64,000 bases of DNA from Klebsiella grimontii (GTDB lineage: Bacteria > Pseudomonadota > Gammaproteobacteria > Enterobacterales > Enterobacteriaceae). The position numbers and the translations under genes are program-made. Positions 1-7,701 of this stretch are shown here, piece by piece (the stretch's first letter is position 1; each line of letters begins with the position of its first letter). Under the pieces are notes generated by a model that was given only the letters and a program-made list of their open reading frames with translations, was not told where the DNA came from and made no database searches. The DNA lies in the NCBI RefSeq assembly GCF_900200035.1, contig NZ_FZTC01000034.1, positions 228,913-292,912 of the forward strand, given 5' to 3'.

Positions 1-96
1 TTTCAGGGCGTTGAGATTCGTGAAGAGCTAACGCGTCGGCGAATTCAGGCCGTCGCCCGCTGGAAAGAAAAGCGTTGCCCTCAGCCGCGCGACTGA
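1..96 (+). CDS. cca: Multifunctional CCA-adding tRNA nucleotidyltransferase, C-terminal end only
   Basis: The window opens inside a reading frame that runs to a TGA at 94-96. The 31 residues seen end in [12 protein letters not shown], which resembles the end of enterobacterial Cca, and uppP follows on the opposite strand as in E. coli. Cca repairs or adds the 3' CCA of tRNAs, and the enterobacterial form also has a C-terminal HD domain; nothing catalytic lies in this fragment. A small inverted repeat (CCTCAG/CTGAGG, 79-97) spans the stop codon. The identification rests on the tail sequence and gene order. Confidence 0.8.
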   Translation, partial: FQGVEIREELTRRRIQAVARWKEKRCPQPRD

Positions 97-106
97 GGGC
101 GGGCGC

Positions 107-928
107 TTAGAAGAAGACCACGTAGACCGCTGCCGCGACGATAAAGCGGTAAATGGCGAACGGGATAAACGAAATACGTTTAATCAGCTGCAGGAAGGTT
201 TTAATCGCAATCAGCGCAACGATAAACGCCGTGACAAAACCGACGGCAAACATCGGAATATCGCTGGCGTTGAGGAACCCAATGCTCTTGTACATATCCA
301 GTACGGTTGCGCCCATCATCATCGGCACCGCCAGCAGGAACGAGAACTCAGAGGCCGCATAGCGGCTTACACCCATCAGCATCCCGCCGGAAATCGTCGC
401 TCCGGAACGCGAGAAGCCCGGCCATAGCGCCAGACACTGGAAGCAGCCGATGACGAACGCCTGACGATAGGTCATATCATCAATGCCCACCGCGCGCGGC
501 TGTTTTGGCTTCAGCACTTCCGCCGCGATCAGCAGCACGCCGCCCACAATCAGCGCATACATCACGTTAATCGGGTTAAACAGCGACTTGATGGTATCGT
601 GGAAAATTAGCCCCAGCACCACCGCCGGGACCATCCCCAAGAGAATATGAATAAGCGACAGGCGACCGCTGCCCTGGCCTTCATGTTCGGGCTTTTTACC
701 AAAATGAATGCCGATAAGGCCAAACAGACGGCGCCAGAACATCACCACAACGGCCAGAATGGAACCAAGCTGAATCACTACTTCAAAAGTATTTGCGGTA
801 TCGCCTTCAAAACCCAGCAGATGACCGACAATAATCATATGACCAGTACTGGAGACAGGTAAAAACTCTGTCAAACCCTCAACCACACCCAATATTGCCG
901 CTATCAGCAGCGAGTGTATATCGCTCAT
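107..928 (-). CDS. uppP: Undecaprenyl-diphosphatase UppP (BacA)
   Basis: A 273-residue polytopic inner-membrane protein that removes a phosphate from undecaprenyl diphosphate, recycling the lipid carrier for peptidoglycan and other envelope polymers; overexpression gives bacitracin resistance. The family signatures are visible: the N-terminal [17 protein letters not shown] segment at about residues 14-31 and the second box around [10 protein letters not shown] near residue 175. Length equals E. coli BacA. It converges on cca and lies upstream of folB on the same strand, with 203 bp between them that hold a nested inverted repeat. The ATG at 926-928 is the natural start. Confidence 0.97.
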   Translation of the reverse strand: MSDIHSLLIAAILGVVEGLTEFLPVSSTGHMIIVGHLLGFEGDTANTFEVVIQLGSILAVVVMFWRRLFGLIGIHFGKKPEHEGQGSGRLSLIHILLGMVPAVVLGLIFHDTIKSLFNPINVMYALIVGGVLLIAAEVLKPKQPRAVGIDDMTYRQAFVIGCFQCLALWPGFSRSGATISGGMLMGVSRYAASEFSFLLAVPMMMGATVLDMYKSIGFLNASDIPMFAVGFVTAFIVALIAIKTFLQLIKRISFIPFAIYRFIVAAAVYVVFF

Positions 929-992
929 CCAATTAAACCCTTTAAAAAGTAAAATGAAAAAAACCAGGAACGAAGAACCGAGCTATCAGGCG

Positions 993-1087
993 TGCTTATT
1001 TGGCCACAGACAGCGCGCAGAAAACTGAGCGTACAGGTTGTACGCAAGGATTTCGAGCGCTGTTCAGGAACAAAACGGCAAATAGCA
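993..1087. repeat. Nested inverted-repeat element between uppP and folB
   Basis: Three sets of arms fold around one centre. The outer pair is TGCTTATTTGGCC (993-1005) with GGCAAATAGCA (1077-1087). The middle pair is ACAGCGC (1010-1016) with GCGCTGT (1057-1063). The inner pair is GCGTACA (1029-1035) with TGTACGC (1039-1045). The element could form a long cruciform or an RNA hairpin. Whether it is a dispersed repeat, the leader of uppP or a terminator for folB cannot be decided; there is no clear T-run on either strand. Confidence 0.6.
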
Positions 1088-1131
1088 TAGCCTTATAGCC
1101 GGATTCTATGACCGGTATAAACACGCTTTGT

Positions 1132-1515
1132 TTAACGAGTATGACCTGAAAAGTTTTGTTTCAGATTAAGGCCACGTTCAATAATGACGCCAACGTTGGC
1201 CGCTCGCGCTACCGCGCCGGGCTTGCTGACTTTAATACGTACCCATGGCGATTGAAACTTTTCCAGCAGCAGGTCGGCGATCTCTTCCGCCACGCGCTCC
1301 ACCAGCGCAAAGCGCGCTCCCTCAACGTGGTTGATCACCAGCTCGCTGATATCAGCATAGCTGAGGCAATCGCTGACATCATCGCTGGCCGCCGCTTTGC
1401 GGTTATCCCACGCCATTTCGATATCGAACACCAGCTTCTGTTCGATGGTTTGTTCCCAGTCGTAAACACCAATTGTGGTGATTACCGAAAGTTGCTCTAT
1501 AAATACAATATCCAT
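1132..1515 (-). CDS. folB: Dihydroneopterin aldolase FolB
   Basis: A 127-residue cytoplasmic enzyme of folate synthesis. It splits 7,8-dihydroneopterin into 6-hydroxymethyl-7,8-dihydropterin and glycolaldehyde, and it also epimerises the substrate. The start MDIVFIEQLSVITTIGVYDWE is nearly identical to E. coli FolB, including the catalytic Glu in the YDWE segment and a Lys in the RIKVSKPGA segment near residue 100. ATG at 1513-1515 is chosen over the adjacent GTG one codon upstream because the E. coli protein begins MDIVF. It diverges from plsY across about 210 bp. Confidence 0.96.
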   Translation of the reverse strand: MDIVFIEQLSVITTIGVYDWEQTIEQKLVFDIEMAWDNRKAAASDDVSDCLSYADISELVINHVEGARFALVERVAEEIADLLLEKFQSPWVRIKVSKPGAVARAANVGVIIERGLNLKQNFSGHTR

Positions 1516-1727
1516 CACGACCCGCCTGCTTTTTGACTAAACCGGATACCACTTCTGACCAATTATGCGTATTATCCACAGATGCAAAGACATCCCCTAA
1601 ATAATTTGCGTTGCAGTAAGACCGCGACGCGGCAAGGCTCCAGGCGCACGGCGTTGCGATGCGTCCGGGCGGGCCAACGCGCCGACAGCGCTGGGGATAA
1701 ACCAACTCTTTCTAAATGGAACAGCTG

Positions 1728-2348
1728 ATGAGTGCAATCGCGCCTGGACTGGTTATCCTCGCCTACCTCTGCGGCTCAATCTCCAGCGCCATTCTCGTTT
1801 GCCGCCTCGCTGGCCTTCCTGACCCTCGCGACAGCGGCTCCGGCAATCCTGGGGCGACGAACGTCCTGCGAATTGGCGGCAAAGGCGCAGCCGTAGCGGT
1901 ACTGATTTTTGATGTGCTGAAAGGCATGCTGCCGGTCTGGGGCGCGTGGGCGCTAGGCCTGACCCCGTTCTGGCTCGGTCTGGTGGCGATTGCCGCCTGC
2001 GTGGGCCATATCTGGCCGGTATTTTTTAACTTCCGCGGTGGTAAAGGCGTGGCGACCGCCTTCGGCGCCATTGCCCCAATCGGCTGGGATCTTACCGGCG
2101 TAATGGCCGGAACCTGGCTGCTGACGATTCTGCTCAGCGGCTACTCCTCTCTTGGGGCCATCGTGAGCGCGCTGATTGCGCCCTTCTATGTCTGGTGGTT
2201 CAAACCGCAGTACACTTTCCCCGTTTCGATGCTGTCGTGCCTGATCCTGCTGCGCCATCATGACAACATTCAGCGTTTGTGGCGTCGTCAGGAAACCCGA
2301 ATCTGGTCTCGTTTCAAAAAGAAGAAAAAAGCGCCGGAGCAGAAATAA
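1728..2348 (+). CDS. plsY: Glycerol-3-phosphate acyltransferase PlsY (acyl-phosphate dependent)
   Basis: A 206-residue integral membrane enzyme that transfers an acyl chain from acyl-phosphate to sn-glycerol 3-phosphate, the first step of phospholipid synthesis. The three family loops are visible: [11 protein letters not shown] near residue 37, [21 protein letters not shown] near 95-115, and the C-terminal [16 protein letters not shown]. The tail is rich in Lys and Arg. ATG 1728 (MSAIAPG) is preferred over ATG 1716 because E. coli PlsY begins MSAIAPG. The next gene in E. coli is the ttd tartrate cluster; here it is the urease operon. Confidence 0.96.
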   Translation: MSAIAPGLVILAYLCGSISSAILVCRLAGLPDPRDSGSGNPGATNVLRIGGKGAAVAVLIFDVLKGMLPVWGAWALGLTPFWLGLVAIAACVGHIWPVFFNFRGGKGVATAFGAIAPIGWDLTGVMAGTWLLTILLSGYSSLGAIVSALIAPFYVWWFKPQYTFPVSMLSCLILLRHHDNIQRLWRRQETRIWSRFKKKKKAPEQK

Positions 2349-2523
2349 CCTTTGCTTCGCCGCAAGGCGGCAATGAGCTTACTCCAGTCAGTGATTCGGG
2401 CGAGCGACAAATCTGCCGGGAGCAGATTTGAACGTCGCTTGCGACGGCCCGCCAGGGCGAGGCCCATGGATGGGCCGAGTAGCCCGTAGCCAACGCCGCT
2501 GCGGCTCGAAGTATGACGGGCAT
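2349..2523. repeat. ERIC-type element with an internal insertion, between plsY and ureD
   Basis: The right end (GCTCGAAGTATGACGGGCAT, 2502-2521) and the CCAACGCCGCTGCGG core just before it match the ERIC/IRU terminal and core sequence. The left part (GAGCTTACTCCAGTCAGTGA, 2374-2393) matches the ERIC left core. Between the cores lie about 70 bp containing GC-rich hairpins, such as GGCCCATGGATGGGCC at 2460-2475. Full-length ERIC copies are about 127 bp, so this is an enlarged or composite copy. The far left end is degenerate. Confidence 0.65.
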
Positions 2524-2566
2524 AAGCTTTTCATATGATCGGGATGATTGCCCCCCGATCAATACT
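2522..2566 (+). promoter_or_regulatory. Candidate NAC-activated promoter of the urease operon
   Basis: ATAAGCTTTTCATAT (2522-2536) fits the NAC consensus ATA-N6-TNGTAT with one mismatch. An AATACT hexamer at 2561-2566 could be the -10 box, which would put the NAC site near -45 of the expected start and leave no good -35 box. This arrangement is what is known for NAC-dependent sigma-70 promoters, and the K. aerogenes urease operon is a classic NAC target. The assignment is by motif and context only. Confidence 0.45.
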
Positions 2567-2606
2567 CTTCGCTGCTGTTTTATCTTGATTTTGCAGGGGC
2601 GCGACA

Positions 2607-3431
2607 TTGCACGGCACCGTGTTAGCACAGAATAAAAAAGGCTGGCAGGCCACGCTGGACCTCCAGTTTCAATTTCTCGGCGGGAAAACCACGCTCGCCT
2701 CCCGTCGCCATGTCGGTCCCCTCACCGTTCAGCGCCCGTTTTATCCCGAAGCAGAGACCTGCCACCTCTATCTGCTTCATCCGCCCGGCGGCATCGTCGG
2801 CGGCGATGAGCTCACCATTAGCGCGACCATTGATGCCGATTGCCATACCCTGATCACCATGCCCGGCGCCAGCAAGTTTTATCGCAGCAGCGGCGCGCAG
2901 GCGCGGCTTCAGCAAACCCTGACGCTGGCCGAAAACTCGACGCTCGAGTGGCTGCCGCAGGACGCGATCTTCTTTCCCGGCGCCAACGCCGCTTTGTCTA
3001 CCGCCTTTCATCTCGCCGCCTCCAGCACACTGCTGGCCTGGGACCTGCTGTGCCTTGGCCGACCGGTTATCGGCGAAGCTTTTAGCCACGGCGCGCTCGC
3101 CAATCGGCTGGAAGTGTGGGTCGACGGCTCTCCGCTGCTGATTGAGCGCCTGAGCCTGGCCGATGGACAGCTGGCCTGCGTCGCGCAGCAGCCGTGGGTG
3201 GGAACGATGCTGTTCTACCCGGCGAACGAAACGCTGCTGGAAGGCGTACGCGAAAAGCTTACGCCGCTGGCAAATTACGCCGGCGCTACGCTCACCGACG
3301 GCCTGCTAGCGGTACGTTTTTTAAGCGATGATAATCTGCTTTGCCAGCGGGCGATGCGCGATATCTGGCAATTCATGCGCCCGCATCTGACCGGCAAATC
3401 TCCGGTACTTCCCCGAATCTGGCTGACTTAA
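2607..3431 (+). CDS. ureD: Urease accessory protein UreD
   Basis: A 274-residue accessory protein that forms the UreD-UreF-UreG activation complex on apo-urease and helps guide nickel into the UreC active site. Family features include RPFYPE and the HLYLLHPPGGIVGGDEL segment near residue 60, followed by PGASKFYRSSGAQA and LEWLPQDAIFFPGA. The start is a TTG at 2607 giving MHGTVLA, preceded by AGGGGC; Klebsiella UreD also begins with a similar GTVLA segment. It is the first gene of ureDABCEFG, and ureA follows after 9 bp. Confidence 0.95.
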   Translation: MHGTVLAQNKKGWQATLDLQFQFLGGKTTLASRRHVGPLTVQRPFYPEAETCHLYLLHPPGGIVGGDELTISATIDADCHTLITMPGASKFYRSSGAQARLQQTLTLAENSTLEWLPQDAIFFPGANAALSTAFHLAASSTLLAWDLLCLGRPVIGEAFSHGALANRLEVWVDGSPLLIERLSLADGQLACVAQQPWVGTMLFYPANETLLEGVREKLTPLANYAGATLTDGLLAVRFLSDDNLLCQRAMRDIWQFMRPHLTGKSPVLPRIWLT

Positions 3432-3440
3432 GAGAACGCT

Positions 3441-3743
3441 ATGGAACTGACACCCAGAGAAAAAGACAAGCTGTTGCTGTTTACCGCCGCACTGGTGGCG
3501 GAGCGTCGCCTGGCCCGCGGCCTGAAGCTCAACTATCCCGAATCCGTGGCCCTGATTAGCGCCTTTATTATGGAAGGCGCGCGCGATGGCAAAAGCGTCG
3601 CCGAGCTGATGGAAGAGGGACGCCACGTCCTGAGCCGTGACCAGGTCATGGAAGGCGTGCCGGAAATGATCCCCGATATCCAGGTCGAAGCCACCTTCCC
3701 GGACGGCTCGAAGCTGGTCACCGTTCATAATCCGATAATCTGA
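3441..3743 (+). CDS. ureA: Urease gamma subunit UreA
   Basis: The 100-residue small structural subunit of the (UreABC)3 urease, which hydrolyses urea to ammonia and carbamate in the cytoplasm. It begins [20 protein letters not shown] and carries the conserved [12 protein letters not shown] segment, as in K. aerogenes UreA, with the same length. It has no catalytic residue of its own. An AAGAGAACGCT ribosome site precedes it, and ureB follows after 9 bp. Confidence 0.98.
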   Translation: MELTPREKDKLLLFTAALVAERRLARGLKLNYPESVALISAFIMEGARDGKSVAELMEEGRHVLSRDQVMEGVPEMIPDIQVEATFPDGSKLVTVHNPII

Positions 3744-3752
3744 GGTAGCGTG

Positions 3753-4073
3753 ATGATCCCTGGAGAATATCAGATAAAGCCCGGACAGATAGCCCTCAAC
3801 GCTGGCCGCGCAACCTGCAGCATTATTGTTGAAAATCACGGCGACCGGCCGATTCAGGTCGGCTCGCATTACCACTTCGCCGAGGTCAACCCGGCGCTGA
3901 AGTTCGATCGCCAGCAGGCGACCGGCTATCGGCTGAATATCGCTGCCGGCACCGCAGTGCGCTTCGAGCCGGGTCAAAAACGCGAGGTGGAGCTGGTGGC
4001 GCTGGCCGGAACCCGTGCGGTGTACGGTTTTCGCGGCGAGGTGATGGGCGCGCTGGAGGCAAACGATGAGTGA
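3753..4073 (+). CDS. ureB: Urease beta subunit UreB
   Basis: The 106-residue beta subunit of urease. It shows the family core [20 protein letters not shown] and the C-terminal [12 protein letters not shown] 3753 ([11 protein letters not shown]) is chosen over the GTG immediately before it because the K. aerogenes subunit begins MIPGEY and has 106 residues; GAGGTAG at 3742-3748 serves as ribosome site. Its last codons overlap the start of ureC by 8 bp, which suggests translational coupling of the two subunits. Confidence 0.98.
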   Translation: MIPGEYQIKPGQIALNAGRATCSIIVENHGDRPIQVGSHYHFAEVNPALKFDRQQATGYRLNIAAGTAVRFEPGQKREVELVALAGTRAVYGFRGEVMGALEANDE

Positions 4074-5769
4074 AATTTCACGTCAGGCCTATGCCGACAT
4101 GTTCGGCCCTACCACCGGCGATAAAGTTCGCCTGGCGGACACCGAGCTGTGGATCGAGGTCGAAGATGATTTGACCACCTACGGCGAAGAGGTCAAATTT
4201 GGCGGCGGTAAAGTGATCCGCGACGGAATGGGGCAGGGACAGATGCTTTCCGCCGGGTGCGTGGATCTGGTGCTGACCAACGCCCTGATCGTCGATTACT
4301 GGGGGATCGTCAAAGCCGATATTGGCGTCAAAGACGGACGGATCTTCGCGATCGGCAAAGCCGGCAATCCGGATATTCAGCCCAACGTCACGATCCCGAT
4401 CGGCGCGGCCACGGAAATTATTGCGGCGGAAGGTAAGATCGTCACCGCCGGCGGCGTCGATACGCATATTCACTGGATCTGCCCGCAGCAGGCGGAAGAG
4501 GCGCTGGTCTCCGGCGTCACCACCATGATCGGCGGCGGGACCGGCCCGGCGGCGGGCACCAACGCCACGACCTGTACGCCAGGGCCGTGGTATATCTCGC
4601 GGATGCTGCAGGCCGCCGACAGCCTGCCGGTCAATATCGGCCTACTGGGTAAAGGCAACGGCTCGAATCCCGACGCGCTGCGTGAGCAGGTCGCGGCCGG
4701 GGTTATCGGCCTGAAAATTCACGAAGACTGGGGCGCGACCCCGGCGGCAATCGACTGCGCGCTGACCGTGGCCGACGAAATGGACGTGCAGGTCGCGCTG
4801 CACAGCGACACCCTCAATGAGTCCGGATTCGTTGAGGATACCCTGGCGGCCATCGGCGGGCGCACTATCCATACTTTCCATACCGAAGGCGCGGGCGGCG
4901 GCCATGCGCCGGATATTATTACCGCCTGCGCGCACCCCAATATTTTACCGTCGTCGACCAACCCGACGCTGCCCTATACCGTCAACACCATTGACGAACA
5001 TCTGGATATGCTGATGGTTTGCCATCACCTCGATCCGGATATCGCCGAGGACGTGGCGTTTGCCGAATCGCGCATTCGGCGGGAAACCATCGCCGCGGAA
5101 GACGTCCTGCACGACCTCGGCGCCTTCTCCCTTACCTCGTCTGATTCGCAGGCGATGGGGCGCGTCGGCGAAGTGGTGTTACGTACCTGGCAGGTAGCGC
5201 ACCGGATGAAAGTTCAGCGCGGCCCGCTGGCGGAAGAGAGCGGCGATAACGACAACTTCCGCGTAAAGCGCTATATCGCCAAATACACGATTAATCCGGC
5301 GTTGACCCACGGTATCGCCCACGAAGTCGGCTCGATTGAAGCCGGTAAACTGGCGGATCTGGTGCTGTGGTCCCCGGCGTTCTTCGGCGTGAAACCGGCG
5401 ACAATCGTTAAAGGCGGCATGATCGCCATGGCGCCGATGGGCGACATCAACGCCTCTATCCCAACGCCGCAGCCGGTGCACTATCGCCCGATGTTCGGCG
5501 CGCTGGGCAGCGCCCGTCACCGCTGCCGTTTGACCTTCCTGTCGCAGGCGGCGGCGGAAAACGGCGTCGCTGAACGGCTGAACCTGCACAGCGCGACGGC
5601 GGTGGTGAAAGGCTGCCGCGAGGTACAAAAAGCCGATATGCACCACAACGGCCTGCTGCCCAATATTACCGTGGATTCGCAAACCTACGAGGTGCGCATC
5701 GACGGCGAACTGATTACCAGCGAACCGGCGGACGTGCTACCGATGGCGCAACGTTATTTCCTGTTTTAA
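4066..5769 (+). CDS. ureC: Urease alpha subunit UreC (catalytic, dinickel)
   Basis: The 567-residue catalytic subunit. All known active-site residues of K. aerogenes urease are present. The nickel ligands are His134 and His136 (DTHIH), Lys217 (the carbamylated bridge, GLKIHEDWG), His246, His272 and Asp360. Substrate-binding His219 and the mobile-flap pair Cys319-His320 (MVCHH) are also there. The length matches the family exactly and the C-terminus is MAQRYFLF. Compared with the K. aerogenes protein as remembered, Asn166 replaces a His in a non-ligand position. The enzyme should be active once loaded by UreDEFG. Confidence 0.99.
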   Translation: MSEISRQAYADMFGPTTGDKVRLADTELWIEVEDDLTTYGEEVKFGGGKVIRDGMGQGQMLSAGCVDLVLTNALIVDYWGIVKADIGVKDGRIFAIGKAGNPDIQPNVTIPIGAATEIIAAEGKIVTAGGVDTHIHWICPQQAEEALVSGVTTMIGGGTGPAAGTNATTCTPGPWYISRMLQAADSLPVNIGLLGKGNGSNPDALREQVAAGVIGLKIHEDWGATPAAIDCALTVADEMDVQVALHSDTLNESGFVEDTLAAIGGRTIHTFHTEGAGGGHAPDIITACAHPNILPSSTNPTLPYTVNTIDEHLDMLMVCHHLDPDIAEDVAFAESRIRRETIAAEDVLHDLGAFSLTSSDSQAMGRVGEVVLRTWQVAHRMKVQRGPLAEESGDNDNFRVKRYIAKYTINPALTHGIAHEVGSIEAGKLADLVLWSPAFFGVKPATIVKGGMIAMAPMGDINASIPTPQPVHYRPMFGALGSARHRCRLTFLSQAAAENGVAERLNLHSATAVVKGCREVQKADMHHNGLLPNITVDSQTYEVRIDGELITSEPADVLPMAQRYFLF

Positions 5770-5778
5770 GGAGCGCAC

Positions 5779-6249
5779 ATGCTTTATTTAACCCAACGGG
5801 TGGAGACCCCGGCGCAGGCCACGGCCAGCGTTACCCTGCCGATTGACGTGCGGGTAAAAAGCCGCATAAAAGTCACGCTTAACGATGGTCGTCAGGCGGG
5901 CCTGCTGCTGCCGCGCGGCCTGCTGCTGCGCGGCGGCGATATTCTCAGCAACGAAAACGGCTGCGAGTTCATCGAAGTGATCGCCGCCGATGAAGCCGTT
6001 TCGGTCGTACGCTGCGATGACCCCTTTGTGCTGGCGAAGGCCTGCTATCACCTTGGCAATCGCCACGTGCCGCTGCAAATTATGCCCGGCGAGCTGCGCT
6101 ATCATCACGATCACGTCCTGGACGATATGCTGCGCCAGTTTGGTCTGGCCGTGGATTTCGCGCATCTGCCGTTTGAACCGGAAGCCGGCGCCTACGCCAG
6201 CGAATCGCACGGGCATCACCATCATCACCATCATGAGCACAGCCACTAA
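5779..6249 (+). CDS. ureE: Urease nickel metallochaperone UreE
   Basis: A 156-residue nickel chaperone that delivers Ni(II) to the UreDFG activation complex. The N-terminal peptide-binding domain is followed by the metal-binding domain with the conserved ELRYHHDHVLDDML segment near residue 105. The C-terminal tail is very His-rich, with ten His in the last 15 residues, as described for K. aerogenes UreE. The tail binds extra nickel and is dispensable in that species. It lies 9 bp after ureC and ends directly before the ureF ATG. Confidence 0.98.
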   Translation: MLYLTQRVETPAQATASVTLPIDVRVKSRIKVTLNDGRQAGLLLPRGLLLRGGDILSNENGCEFIEVIAADEAVSVVRCDDPFVLAKACYHLGNRHVPLQIMPGELRYHHDHVLDDMLRQFGLAVDFAHLPFEPEAGAYASESHGHHHHHHHEHSH

Positions 6250-6924
6250 ATGCCGACGCCGGAAAAACGTCTGCGCTTAATGCAGCTTGCCAGCAGCAGC
6301 CTCCCGGTTGGCGGCTACAGCTGGTCCCAGGGGCTGGAGTGGGCGGTGGAAGCGGGCTGGGTAGCGGATACCGCCGCCTTTGAGCGCTGGCAGCTGCGGC
6401 AGATGGAGCAGAGCTTTTTTACCGTCGATCTGCCGCTGTTCGCCCGGCTTTACCGGGCCTGCGAAGCGGGCGATCTGGCCTGCGCCCGGCGCTGGACCGC
6501 TTACCTGCTCGCCTGCCGGGAAACCCGCGAGCTGCGCGATGAAGAGCGCAACCGCGGCGCGGCCTTCACCCGGCTGCTGGCCGACTGGCAGCCGGACTGC
6601 CCGCCCGAGTGGCGCAAGCTGTGCCAGCAAAGTCAGCTAACTGGCATGGCGTGGCTCGGCGTACGCTGGCAAATCGCCATTCCTGACCTGGCCCTGAGCC
6701 TTGGCTATAGCTGGATTGAAAGCGCGGTGATGGCGGGCGTCAAGCTGGTGCCCTTTGGCCAGCAGGCGGCCCAGCAGTTGATTCTACGCCTGTGCGACCG
6801 CTACGCGGCGGACATGGACAGCGCCCTCGCCGCCCCGGACGACGCCCTCGGTTCGGCGACGCCGCTGGCGGCTATCGCTTCCGCCCGGCACGAAACCCAG
6901 TATTCCCGACTATTCCGTTCTTAG
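6250..6924 (+). CDS. ureF: Urease accessory protein UreF
   Basis: A 224-residue, mostly helical accessory protein that binds UreD on apo-urease and recruits the UreG GTPase, gating its activity. It begins [32 protein letters not shown], with the family motif [12 protein letters not shown]; a second conserved block, [19 protein letters not shown], lies near residue 157. The ATG follows the ureE stop codon with no gap, so translation is probably coupled. ureG follows after 8 bp. Confidence 0.97.
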   Translation: MPTPEKRLRLMQLASSSLPVGGYSWSQGLEWAVEAGWVADTAAFERWQLRQMEQSFFTVDLPLFARLYRACEAGDLACARRWTAYLLACRETRELRDEERNRGAAFTRLLADWQPDCPPEWRKLCQQSQLTGMAWLGVRWQIAIPDLALSLGYSWIESAVMAGVKLVPFGQQAAQQLILRLCDRYAADMDSALAAPDDALGSATPLAAIASARHETQYSRLFRS

Positions 6925-6932
6925 GAGAAGGT

Positions 6933-7550
6933 ATGAACATGATTAAGCAACCGCTGCGCGTCGGCGTCGGCGGCCCGGTCGGCTCCGGAAAAACGGCGCT
7001 GCTGGAAGCCCTCTGCAAAGCCATGCGCGACACCTGGCAGCTGGCGGTGGTGACCAACGATATCTATACCAAAGAAGATCAGCGCATTCTCACCGAGGCT
7101 GGCGCCCTGGAGCCTGAACGAATTGTCGGCGTCGAAACCGGCGGCTGCCCGCATACCGCCATTCGGGAAGACGCGTCAATGAACCTTGCCGCGGTGGAGG
7201 CGCTGAGCGAGAAATTCGGCAATCTCGATCTCATCTTTGTGGAAAGCGGCGGCGATAACCTGAGCGCCACCTTCAGCCCGGAGCTGGCGGATCTCACCAT
7301 CTACGTCATCGACGTGGCGGAAGGGGAAAAGATCCCGCGCAAAGGCGGACCGGGGATCACCAAATCCGACTTCCTGGTGATCAATAAAACCGATCTTGCA
7401 CCGTACGTGGGCGCGTCTCTGGAAGTGATGGAGCGCGATACCCTGCGCATGCGCGGCGAACGCCCGTGGAGCTTCACCAACCTGAAAAGCGGCGACGGCC
7501 TGCAAAATATCATCGCCTTTATCGAAGACAAAGGCATGCTCGGCAAGTAA
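6933..7550 (+). CDS. ureG: Urease accessory GTPase UreG
   Basis: A 205-residue SIMIBI-class GTPase whose GTP hydrolysis drives nickel insertion into urease. It shows the P-loop [13 protein letters not shown] near residues 11-23, the nickel-binding motif [13 protein letters not shown] (the CPH of UreG) and the guanine-recognition motif NKTDL. ATG 6933 ([14 protein letters not shown]) is chosen because it follows TAGGAGAAGGT and gives the length of K. aerogenes UreG. It closes the operon; a perfect 12-bp hairpin begins 4 bp after the stop codon. Confidence 0.98.
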   Translation: MNMIKQPLRVGVGGPVGSGKTALLEALCKAMRDTWQLAVVTNDIYTKEDQRILTEAGALEPERIVGVETGGCPHTAIREDASMNLAAVEALSEKFGNLDLIFVESGGDNLSATFSPELADLTIYVIDVAEGEKIPRKGGPGITKSDFLVINKTDLAPYVGASLEVMERDTLRMRGERPWSFTNLKSGDGLQNIIAFIEDKGMLGK

Positions 7551-7554
7551 CCCC

Positions 7555-7590
7555 TGCACCATCCCGGCGCAGAGGTGTCGGGATGGTGCA
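7555..7590. promoter_or_regulatory. Hairpin after ureG that contains an NtrC-like site
   Basis: A perfect 12-bp inverted repeat pairs TGCACCATCCCG (7555-7566) with CGGGATGGTGCA (7579-7590). It can end ureG transcripts, but no T-run follows. Its left part also reads TGCACC-N5-GGCGCA (7555-7571), close to the NtrC consensus TGCACC-N5-GGTGCA. It lies about 95 bp upstream of the sigma-54 promoter match at 7652, where NtrC enhancers are usually found. Confidence 0.55.
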
Positions 7591-7651
7591 TGCCCCGCCC
7601 TCTCTTTAGCCATCCCCTTCATAAAGCCCTGATAGCGCCTGCCCTGCGATG

Positions 7652-7667
7652 TGGCATAAGGTTTGCT
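7652..7667 (+). promoter_or_regulatory. Sigma-54 promoter upstream of the NCS1 permease
   Basis: TGGCATAAGGTTTGCT matches the -24/-12 consensus TGGCAC-N5-TTGCW, with the invariant GG (7653-7654) and GC (7665-7666) at the required spacing. The start of transcription would fall near 7677, about 25 bp before the permease ATG. Together with the NtrC-like site at 7555 it suggests nitrogen-limitation control. Confidence 0.7.
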
Positions 7668-7701
7668 AATTCCAGTCATGCCTAACCATTAAGGAATGAC
7701 T

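Noticed and set aside
6205..6249. His-rich end of UreE as a cloning tag
   Set aside because: A natural His-rich tail is characteristic of K. aerogenes-type UreE.
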